Part shown: positions 7,156 to 12,760 of the stretch, piece by piece
How positions within the stretch are numbered: position 1 is the stretch's first letter
Layout of the letters: every line of letters starts with the position of its first letter
Source: TC-15 sp034437275
GTDB taxonomy: Bacteria > Chloroflexota > Anaerolineae > Aggregatilineales > Aggregatilineaceae
Assembly (NCBI GenBank): GCA_034437275.1
Contig: DAOTUD010000078.1
Coordinates: 1-12,760, forward strand
Direction of reading: 5' to 3'
DNA: 12,760 nt
The notes under the pieces: generated by a model
Seen by the model: the letters and a program-made list of their open reading frames with translations, nothing else
The model's database searches: none
Told to the model about the DNA's origin: nothing
Position numbers and translations under genes: made by a program

Positions 7156-8145
7156 ATGAACGACGAACTGAGCTTGAACCTGAGTATGTCGGCCCAAGAA
7201 GACACCGACGGCGACGTCCAGCACGAAAAAGTGATCATCATCGGCTCCGGCCCCGCCGGGCTGACGGCGGCGCTGTATACCGCGCGCGCCAAGCTGAACC
7301 CGCTGGTCATCGCCGGGCACGAACTGGGCGGCCAGGTGTCGCTGACGCACGAGATCGAGAATTACCCCGGCTTCCCGGAGGGGTTAGGCGGCCAGGAGCT
7401 GGTCGACGCGATGAAGCTCCAGGCCGAACACTTCGGGGCACGCATCAAGACCTTCGCGGCAGTGTCCGAAGTCGACCTCAACAGCGGGCAGCCCTTCCAC
7501 ATCAAAGTGGACGATGGCAGCCAGTACACCGCCGACGCGCTGATCGTCACCACCGGGGCCACGCCGCGCAAGCTCAACGTGCCAGGCGAGAAGGAATTCA
7601 CCGGCAGGGGCGTGAGCTACTGCGGCACGTGCGACGGCTTTTTCTTCCGCGATAAGGACGTCGTCGTCATCGGCGGCGGCGACAGCGCGATGGAGGAAGG
7701 CCTCTTCCTGACGCGCTTCGCCAACAACGTCGAGGTGATCCACCGCCGCGCCGAACTGCGCGCCGGGAAGACGCTCCAGGACCGCGCCTTCAGCAACGCG
7801 AAGATGCGCTTCATCTGGGACACGGTCGTCGAGGAGATCATCGGCGACAACGGCGTGAAAGCCGTCCGGCTGCGCAACGTCAAGACCGGCGAGGTGTGGG
7901 AGAAGCCGACCGATGGCGTGTTCATCTTCATCGGCCACGACCCGAACAGCGACCTGTTCGACGGGCAATTAGACCGCGACGAGTTCGGCTATGTGATCAC
8001 CGACAAGCAGATGCACACCAACATCGAGGGCGTGTTCGCTGCCGGGGAGATTCAGGACCGCATCTTCCGGCAGGTTGGCACGTCGGTGGGGCAAGGCACC
8101 GCCGCCGCGATGACCTGCGAACGGTGGCTGGCCGAGCAAGAATAA
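7156..8145 (+). CDS. trxB: Thioredoxin reductase (NADPH, FAD-dependent)
   Basis: A cytosolic flavoenzyme that passes electrons from NADPH to thioredoxin, which in turn serves MsrB and other reductases. The 329 aa show the FAD motif GSGPAG (30-35), the redox-active CGTC (C156, C159) followed by DGFFF, the NADPH motif GGGDSA (173-178) with HRRAELRA, and the C-terminal FAD motif AAGEIQDRIFRQVGTS. Three points stand out. There is a ~22-residue acidic N-terminal extension. The active site is CGTC instead of the common CATC. The usual GD of the C-terminal FAD motif is GE. GAGAGG about 6 bases before the ATG supports the start; ATG 7186 would also be possible. A terminator follows directly. Confidence 0.95.
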   Translation: MNDELSLNLSMSAQEDTDGDVQHEKVIIIGSGPAGLTAALYTARAKLNPLVIAGHELGGQVSLTHEIENYPGFPEGLGGQELVDAMKLQAEHFGARIKTFAAVSEVDLNSGQPFHIKVDDGSQYTADALIVTTGATPRKLNVPGEKEFTGRGVSYCGTCDGFFFRDKDVVVIGGGDSAMEEGLFLTRFANNVEVIHRRAELRAGKTLQDRAFSNAKMRFIWDTVVEEIIGDNGVKAVRLRNVKTGEVWEKPTDGVFIFIGHDPNSDLFDGQLDRDEFGYVITDKQMHTNIEGVFAAGEIQDRIFRQVGTSVGQGTAAAMTCERWLAEQE

Positions 8146-8170
8146 CGTTTTCCGTTAGGCTGCACGCTAG

Positions 8171-8202
8171 CGCCATGTCTCCCGGGGAGCATGGCGTTTT
8201 TT
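8171..8202 (+). terminator. Rho-independent terminator after trxB
   Basis: A long stem is formed by CGCCATG (8171-8177) with CATGGCG (8190-8196). It is extended inward by CTCC with GGAG around a CGG loop, and followed at once by six T residues (8197-8202). It closes the trxB transcript 25 bases after the stop codon. Confidence 0.9.
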
Positions 8203-8207
8203 CTCTT

Positions 8208-8237
8208 TTGAGACTATCCTAATGGCACCTGTATATA
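8208..8237 (+). promoter_or_regulatory. Putative promoter of the GH13 gene
   Basis: TTGAGA (8208-8213, 5/6 to consensus) and TATATA (8232-8237) are spaced by 18 bases, directly after the trxB terminator and about 24 bases before the GH13 ATG. The arrangement implies independent transcription of the glycosidase gene. Confidence 0.45.
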
Positions 8238-8260
8238 TTTTGTTGCAAGGGGAAAAATCT

Positions 8261-9745
8261 ATGTCCTCAGGTTGGCCCAAAAATCCGTTAATTTACGAGA
8301 GCAACACCTGGACCTGGCTGCATGATTTAAGCGAAAAATATGATCGCCGCATTACTCTGGGCACCGTGCCCGATAAAGAACTGGACGAGATCGCTAACTG
8401 GCACATCGACGTGGTGTGGCTGATGGGCGTGTGGGAACGCAGCGCTGCCGGTCGCCAGATCGCGGTCGAACACCCCGACCTGCACGCCGAATATCACCGC
8501 ACGCTGCCGGACTACGCCCCCGAGGACGTGGTCGGCTCGCCGTTCGCCATCCACCGCTATGCGGTCGACCCGCACCTGGGCGACCGCGACGAACTGGCCG
8601 CGCTGCGCGCCGAACTCGCCGCGCGCGGGCTGCGGCTGATGCTGGACTTCGTGCCCAACCACGTCGCGCCGGACCATCCCTGGCTGGCGGCGTGCCCGCC
8701 GTGTTTCATCCAGGGCGATTGGGCCGACCTGGAAGAACGGCCCGACTCCTACTTCCTGGGGCCGGACGAGAATCACGTCTTCGCCAACGGGCGCGACCCG
8801 TACTTCCCCGCCTGGACCGACACCGCGCAGCTCAACGCCTTCAGCCCGGACCTTCGCCAGCGCGCCACCGACACCCTGCTGGACATCGCCGCGCAGTGTG
8901 ACGGCGTGCGCTGCGACATGGCGATGCTGATGACCACCCGCGTCTTCGCCCAGACGTGGGGCCAGCAGGCCGGGCCGGTGCCGGATCGCGAATTCTGGGA
9001 GGTGATCATCCCGGCGGTCAAGCAGGCGCACCACGAATTTAAGTTCATGGCCGAGGTGTATTGGGACATGGAGTGGGAACTCCAGCAGCAGGGCTTCGAC
9101 TACACCTACGACAAGCGGCTGTACGACCGGCTGGAGGGCGTGGCGGTGGATGCGGTCCGGGCGCACCTGCACGCCGCGCTGGGCTACCAGGAGCAACTGG
9201 TGCGCTTCATCGAGAACCACGACGAACCCCGCGCCGCCGAAGCGCTCGGCTTTGGGCGCGATCTGGCGGCGGCGGTGCTGATCACGACGCTGCCCGGGGC
9301 CAAGCTGCTGCACGAAGGCCAGTTCGCCGCGCACCAGGTCAAGCTGCCGGTGCAGTTGGGCCGCCGCCCGCACGAGGACGACAACCCCGACACCGTGAAC
9401 TTCTACCGCCGCCTGCTCCGCGAGGCCAGCCAGGACATCTACCGCTACGGGCACTGGCAGCTCCGCCAGATCGTGTCGGCGTGGGCCACCAACCAGACGC
9501 ACGCCAACCTGATCGGCTACACGTGGCAGTACGGGCAGGAGCGCCGGCTGGTGGTCGTCAACCTGTCGCACGTCTCTTCGCAGGGGTGGATCAACCTGCC
9601 GAACTTCGGGCTGGAGGGCGGCTCGTGGGTGCTGCAAGACATCCTGCACTCGATCAACTACGAGCGCGACGGGGACGAGATGGTCGATCACGGGCTGTAC
9701 ATCGACCTCGAACCCTGGTGGACGCATATTTTCAATTTCCGGTGA
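8261..9745 (+). CDS. GH13 alpha-amylase-family glycosidase
   Basis: A 494-aa TIM-barrel enzyme with all four GH13 regions: region I DFVPNH (129-134), region II GVRCDMA with nucleophile D219, region III AEVYWD with acid/base E265, and region IV ENHDE with H320 and D321. The catalytic triad is therefore D219/E265/D321. A C-terminal beta-domain is suggested by RRLVVVNLSH and the following residues. No signal peptide is seen, so it probably acts on intracellular alpha-glucans, maltodextrin or trehalose-like sugars; the exact subfamily is not clear to me. ATG 8261 is preferred over an upstream start at 8222 because AAGGGGA lies 7 bases before it. It stands alone, between the trxB terminator and the tRNA, with no sugar transporter or regulator beside it. 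Confidence 0.9.
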   Translation: MSSGWPKNPLIYESNTWTWLHDLSEKYDRRITLGTVPDKELDEIANWHIDVVWLMGVWERSAAGRQIAVEHPDLHAEYHRTLPDYAPEDVVGSPFAIHRYAVDPHLGDRDELAALRAELAARGLRLMLDFVPNHVAPDHPWLAACPPCFIQGDWADLEERPDSYFLGPDENHVFANGRDPYFPAWTDTAQLNAFSPDLRQRATDTLLDIAAQCDGVRCDMAMLMTTRVFAQTWGQQAGPVPDREFWEVIIPAVKQAHHEFKFMAEVYWDMEWELQQQGFDYTYDKRLYDRLEGVAVDAVRAHLHAALGYQEQLVRFIENHDEPRAAEALGFGRDLAAAVLITTLPGAKLLHEGQFAAHQVKLPVQLGRRPHEDDNPDTVNFYRRLLREASQDIYRYGHWQLRQIVSAWATNQTHANLIGYTWQYGQERRLVVVNLSHVSSQGWINLPNFGLEGGSWVLQDILHSINYERDGDEMVDHGLYIDLEPWWTHIFNFR

Positions 9746-9789
9746 TCGGCTGCCGAAGGTGAGCGTGTAGGCGCGCGAGGAATCACAAA

Positions 9790-9807
9790 CGCACCCGCTG
9801 GGGTGCG
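9790..9807 (-). terminator. Hairpin between the GH13 gene and tRNA-Gly
   Basis: A perfect 7-bp stem: GCACCC (9791-9796) pairs with GGGTGC (9801-9806), plus the outer 9790-9807 pair, around GCTG. On the minus strand it is followed by GTTTGTG, a weak U-tract, so it most likely ends the tRNA transcript. It may also stop GH13 transcripts from the other side. Confidence 0.55.
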
Positions 9808-9816
9808 CCTGGTGTG

Positions 9817-9888
<72 letters not shown>

Positions 9889-10209
9889 CCGGTATATATG
9901 GGGGTACTCATCTGCCCAAAAGCGCCACATTGCTGTCAGATTGTCGTCAAAAATCGCGCCATTCTGACCAGCCATCTCGAGGCAACAGATATGCTTGACC
10001 CAGGACTCTGTCTGCGGTTGGAAAGGTGCTGCGCATAGCATACTCGGTGCGCAACTGGCGGCGATGTTTGGTGCCCCGCGTTGAAAGGGGTGCTTTGTGT
10101 TTGCGCGGGGAAGCCCGAAGTGAACATACCCCTTCTCATCGCCCGGCGTACTTGCTATTCGTTCGCGAGCGGGTATCATGAAGGCAAGCATACACAGAGG
10201 AACACAGCC
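9889..10209. other. Gene-less stretch between the tRNA and the accessory cassette
   Basis: About 320 bases of lower GC content. It holds an AT-rich TATATAT at the tRNA edge, a stem-loop with a perfect 7-bp GC stem (CCCCGCG 10074-10080 with CGCGGGG 10104-10110, 23-base loop), and a promoter at 10152-10179. A 125-codon minus-strand frame (9868-10245) runs across it into the tRNA. Its last third looks somewhat protein-like (RFWADEYPHIY), so it might be a gene remnant, but I do not call it a gene. Confidence 0.4.
10152..10179 (+). promoter_or_regulatory. Putative promoter of the accessory cassette
   Basis: TTGCTA (10152-10157) and TATCAT (10174-10179) are separated by 16 bases, and the first cassette ATG follows about 30 bases later. 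The spacer contains a near-palindrome around TCGCGA (CGTTCGCGAGCG), which could be an operator. AGAGGA precedes ATG 10210 by 8-9 bases. Confidence 0.45.
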
Positions 10210-10263
10210 ATGCCCGACCAACCCGTAATCATCCCGACGGCTCAAGTGAATAAGGAGGATTGA
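10210..10263 (+). CDS. Short ORF, 17 codons, possible leader peptide or gene remnant
   Basis: The peptide MPDQPVIIPTAQVNKED has a plausible ribosome site (AGAGGA) and the promoter at 10152-10179. Its last codons contain AAGGAGG (10252-10258), a perfect Shine-Dalgarno for the next gene, and its TGA overlaps a TTG in the next frame (10260-10263). This looks either like a coupled leader ORF or like the N-terminus of a gene split from the following frame by a frameshift. I recognise no family. Confidence 0.35.
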   Translation: MPDQPVIIPTAQVNKED

Positions 10264-10271
10264 CCTGGCTC

Positions 10272-11015
10272 ATGTGCTCACATTCTAATGGGAATAGGAG
10301 TTCGTTTTCGAAATCCACCGGTTTTCGCATGGTCTTCCACAATCTGACCGAAATCGCGACATGGCTTGCAGACACATGCGCTTACCAGGGGGACAGACCG
10401 ACGGACGTGATTCGCCAACAGAACGAAGCAGCCTGGGATAGTTTCCAGTGTGGGATATCCCAGCGTATGGTTTCTGGGCAGCGATTGTGGATACAGCCCA
10501 TCAGCATGGGCTCGCTGCTGAATTCTATTGAAACCGTTATCCGGGCTACCTATTCAGTCACTAACGGGGAAGGATGTGATATTGTATCGTACTTGTCGCT
10601 GGCTCCGGGAGCGCTAGATATGGGGTTACAATGGACTCTGCCACAGAAGGCCAGTGAAATCGCCGCCCATTTGCGTCACTTTGGTCTGGATGCCAGCCTG
10701 ATGCCAGGCGAGGATGGAAGCCAGGGGCTGTTGGTCTCTAACCCGCCGGAAGGCAGTGCTGTCGAGGTCTGTTTGGGCTTCAACTCATTTGCAGATGCGC
10801 TTGCAAGTGACTTCGAAGTCCACAGTGAAGCGCACGCCAACGGTTTCCTCTTCGCTTTTATTGATAAGCTCGCACTGCCGCCCCAGAGCCTTCTAAAGGA
10901 CCTCCATCATTTCCAGGTGACGCTTTCCTATCTTGTTGACAGTCTGTACTATGTGACCAACCAGCAGCCGCCCGACATGGTGATGGAGTTATCTGTCCTC
11001 AATGAAGCGATGTAA
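10272..11015 (+). CDS. Unrecognised protein, about 247 aa, first large gene of the accessory cassette
   Basis: No known domain is visible. The protein is soluble and neutral to acidic, with alternating amphipathic helices and strands, a QWTLPQKASEIAAHLRHFG segment near the middle, and no signal peptide or membrane helix. Codon use is less GC-biased than in genes before the tRNA, suggesting horizontal acquisition. The start is uncertain. A perfect AAGGAGG (10252-10258) is 13 bases from ATG 10272 and only 1 base from TTG 10260. ATG 10329 (MVFHNLTEIATWLAD) begins the part that looks most like protein and would give 228 aa. The SEC-C gene follows 39 bases after the stop, on the same strand and probably the same transcript. 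Confidence 0.7.
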   Translation: MCSHSNGNRSSFSKSTGFRMVFHNLTEIATWLADTCAYQGDRPTDVIRQQNEAAWDSFQCGISQRMVSGQRLWIQPISMGSLLNSIETVIRATYSVTNGEGCDIVSYLSLAPGALDMGLQWTLPQKASEIAAHLRHFGLDASLMPGEDGSQGLLVSNPPEGSAVEVCLGFNSFADALASDFEVHSEAHANGFLFAFIDKLALPPQSLLKDLHHFQVTLSYLVDSLYYVTNQQPPDMVMELSVLNEAM

Positions 11016-11054
11016 CCCCCCATGAAATCTTGAAAAACAGTGAGAGAGAGTGTG

Positions 11055-11675
11055 ATGAATATACCAACTATATCGCCTGATCTATTAAGAAGGCTTGACC
11101 CCGACGGCGGATTTCTGTGTTTCTGGACCCATTGGCGACCAGACCCAGATAGGCCTGATTCGGAGGAAGGCGGCGAAAAATTGATGATGATTACCTATCT
11201 GCCTTGCGCGCCGGACGCTCCCTGCCTGTGTGGCAGTGGCAAGCTGTTCCAGGACTGCTGTCGCCGGGAACCCTATATACTGGTCATTTGTCGTGACCCT
11301 GGGGTCGAAACAGCGTACAGTCCGTTCCAGTCGCAGATAGCCAAGTTTGCGAAGGTAGACGGAGACGTTGTACGTGAAAAGTTGAATACTGACGAACGGC
11401 TGATAACGACTGAGGATACGCCCGCACGCGGTTTCTGGACGTATTTTGGCGAGCCTTATCTGGAATCTGAGCACGGCATCATGTGCTTTGGAGACTTCGA
11501 ACTCAACGATAATCAGCAACTGGTGGTGACGGCACTGAGTGACACCCGGATGCAGGTGCTGCTGGATGTTGTGCGAGAGATAATCGGGGACGATGCCAAA
11601 CCCAAGCTGCACCGTGAACCGGCCCAAAAAATACTGAAACCGGGGCGCAAACATCCCAAAAGGCGGCGAAAATGA
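11055..11675 (+). CDS. SEC-C zinc-motif protein of unknown function, 206 aa
   Basis: Residues 56-69 form a clear SEC-C motif, PCLCGSGKLFQDCC, with zinc ligands C57, C59, C68 and C69. In SecA and other proteins this motif binds zinc and mediates contacts with partner proteins such as SecB or ribosome-associated factors. Here it lies inside an otherwise unrecognised protein. Downstream there is an acidic, aromatic middle part (GFWTYFGEPYLESEHGIMCF) and a strongly basic tail ending PGRKHPKRRRK that could contact nucleic acid. ATG 11055 is preferred over GTG 11040 because GAGAGAG lies just before it. The HU-like gene starts on the base after the stop codon, showing tight coupling. Confidence 0.85.
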   Translation: MNIPTISPDLLRRLDPDGGFLCFWTHWRPDPDRPDSEEGGEKLMMITYLPCAPDAPCLCGSGKLFQDCCRREPYILVICRDPGVETAYSPFQSQIAKFAKVDGDVVREKLNTDERLITTEDTPARGFWTYFGEPYLESEHGIMCFGDFELNDNQQLVVTALSDTRMQVLLDVVREIIGDDAKPKLHREPAQKILKPGRKHPKRRRK

Positions 11676-11927
11676 ATGCGCCGAAATGACCTGGTCAAAA
11701 ACGTAGCGGCTCGCCTGAATGAAGACCCGGCGGCAGTCGGAAGCGTGGTGGACGCTACGCTGGAAGAAATCTACGAAGCGCTCAAACGGGGCGAGTCGGT
11801 CTCGTTGCGGCACTTTGGCACATTTTATGTGGAACCTAAGCGGGATAGTTGGGTGTTTAAGTTCAATCCATCGCAGCGGCTGCGCGCGTTGTTTGGCTGG
11901 TCGTCAAGCTACAAAGGCCCGCTGTAA
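11676..11927 (+). CDS. HU/IHF-family DNA-binding protein, short variant
   Basis: Residues 1-55 match the HU fold: NDLVKNVAARLNEDPAAVGS, then VVDATLEEIYEALKRGESVS and LRHFGTFYV. The usual second part of HU is the flexible beta-arm with its RNP tip and the C-terminal helix ending FK-type residues. Here it is replaced by WVFKFNPSQRLRALFGWSSS and a short tail. The 83-aa length is slightly below the usual 90. DNA binding is likely, but the mode may differ from canonical HU. It begins directly after the SEC-C stop with no intergenic base, so it should be made together with that protein. It is not the only HU expected in a genome; here it is probably a dedicated cassette partner. Confidence 0.85.
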   Translation: MRRNDLVKNVAARLNEDPAAVGSVVDATLEEIYEALKRGESVSLRHFGTFYVEPKRDSWVFKFNPSQRLRALFGWSSSYKGPL

Positions 11928-12012
11928 GGCTGAGACGTTACGTGTAACACAGATGTAAAGTGGTTGCCCGACGCACTGTGCTCGCCTGCTGCGGGACCTG
12001 CGCGTGCAAGGG

Positions 12013-12760
12013 TTACGTGTCACGCGGCATGTCCGGCTCGTAGAGCGCTCGCAGTACATCGTCGGCGCACTGTGCGCCGCTTTCGGTCGCGCAGCGGTAG
12101 GCCAGCGTAGGCTGCACCGGCGTCAGCCAGCGCACAATCTCCGTCGCGTCACCTTCCATCCCGACCAGCAGCAGCGCGGTTTCCTCCCAGCCGGTCGGCT
12201 CCCACCACCTGTCGCCGGGCCAGTATTTCGTCGCCGGGACGCCGCGCCGCAGGTCTTCGCGCATCTCGTAAGCTGCGAAATACTCCTGCAGCAGTTGGTG
12301 TACAAAGCGCACGTTGGCCCCATGCTCGATGATGCTGGCGCTGGCCGCCAGGTAGAGCAACTGCTCGGCGTCTTCGCCCGGCAGCGCCTCCTGGATGACG
12401 CAACAGGCCCACTCCGCCTCGACGCTGGTCGGAGTATTCTCGGCCTGCATCCGGTAAGCCAGTGCCGCCAGCGCCTGCCGCTGGGTGTGCTCCTGTATCC
12501 AGGGCGGGCGCGTGCGGGCGGCGGGTTCCCCGCGCTGCTTCATCAGCAGCGTCACGAACTGGTCGAACAACTGGCCGCGATTGGCGGGCGGTTGGCCGGA
12601 ACGGGTGTAAATCTGCACCGTGATGAACAGCAGAAACGGGTTGCGGACCACGCCCAGCATCCCTGGCAGTTTGGCCTGCTCGGCCAACGCCTGCCGGACC
12701 GAGCCTAGTACACGTTGGCGGAAATATATGCCCACCGGTTGGCCCTCATCCCCTATCCCC
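12013..12760 (-). CDS. NACHT/STAND NTPase C-terminal fragment, partial and probably a remnant
   Basis: Counting from GTG 12735, the protein shows the helical region after a NACHT ATPase: LPGMLGVVRNPFLLFITVQI (23-42) and FVHQLLQEYFAAYEMRE (144-160), the latter typical of STAND signalling proteins. The P-loop and Walker B part is missing, and the frame ends 80 residues after the FVHQ motif, so the usual long sensor repeat array is absent too. Upstream, the frame is open to the window edge but consists of the 54-bp repeat. In the other repeat copy the same frame meets TGA (71-73) just before the shared part. STAND NTPases often act as sensors in defence or signalling; this one is probably not intact. 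Confidence 0.75.
   Translation of the reverse strand, partial: GIGDEGQPVGIYFRQRVLGSVRQALAEQAKLPGMLGVVRNPFLLFITVQIYTRSGQPPANRGQLFDQFVTLLMKQRGEPAARTRPPWIQEHTQRQALAALAYRMQAENTPTSVEAEWACCVIQEALPGEDAEQLLYLAASASIIEHGANVRFVHQLLQEYFAAYEMREDLRRGVPATKYWPGDRWWEPTGWEETALLLVGMEGDATEIVRWLTPVQPTLAYRCATESGAQCADDVLRALYEPDMPRDT
12707..12760 (-). repeat. 54-bp inverted repeat, right copy
   Basis: The reverse complement of 76-129 with one mismatch (12719). It reaches the last base of the window, so it may continue. It supplies the first dozen codons visible upstream of the NACHT remnant (GIGDEGQPVGIYF), showing that repeat sequence has been joined to the coding frame. Confidence 0.85.

Noticed and set aside
6720..7655. 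Plus-strand frame of 311 codons spanning the VOC gene end and the trxB start
   Set aside because: It is out of frame with both well-supported genes and has low-complexity Arg/Ala-rich composition.
11937..11948. GTTAC-GT-GTAAC small palindrome after the HU gene
   Set aside because: Only a 5-bp stem with a 2-base loop and no T-run, too small to call a terminator or operator.

Overview
The window reads as chromosomal DNA of a high-GC, menaquinone-using bacterium, most likely a member of the Chloroflexota (Anaerolineae-like). That placement is an inference from style: dense high-GC genes, a demethylmenaquinone methyltransferase, an amino-acid permease with an unusually large insert, hairpin-rich dispersed repeats and a NACHT-type NTPase remnant. 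No single marker proves it.

Layout. Positions 1-207 hold repeats only. Positions 208-1829 are a minus-strand block: a conserved hypothetical protein of 109 aa directly downstream of the quinone methyltransferase MenG/UbiE, then a repeat copy, then methionine sulfoxide reductase MsrB. From 2116 to 6877 four plus-strand genes sit close together: a very large amino-acid ABC permease (834 aa), its ATPase, a membrane-anchored SGNH hydrolase and a small VOC-fold protein. After 280 bases with a plausible promoter comes thioredoxin reductase (7156-8145) with a textbook terminator, then a stand-alone GH13 alpha-amylase-family enzyme (8261-9745). A minus-strand tRNA-Gly(GCC) lies at 9817-9888.

Beyond the tRNA the character changes. 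Base composition drops and codon use looks different. A compact plus-strand cassette follows: a 17-codon ORF, an unrecognised 247-aa protein, a SEC-C zinc-motif protein and a short HU-like protein. The window ends in the C-terminal part of a NACHT/STAND NTPase on the minus strand. The last 54 bases are an almost perfect inverted copy of positions 76-129, and the NTPase reading frame runs straight into that repeat.

How the genes relate. MsrB and TrxB belong to the same redox repair chain through thioredoxin, which is not in the window. The permease and ATPase form the core of a polar amino-acid importer, but no separate substrate-binding protein is present. Instead the permease carries about 535 residues between its first membrane helix and the transport core. 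I read this insert as several small beta-barrel-like repeats plus a stretch resembling one lobe of a periplasmic amino-acid-binding protein. This permease and the SEC-C/HU cassette are the two most original things here.
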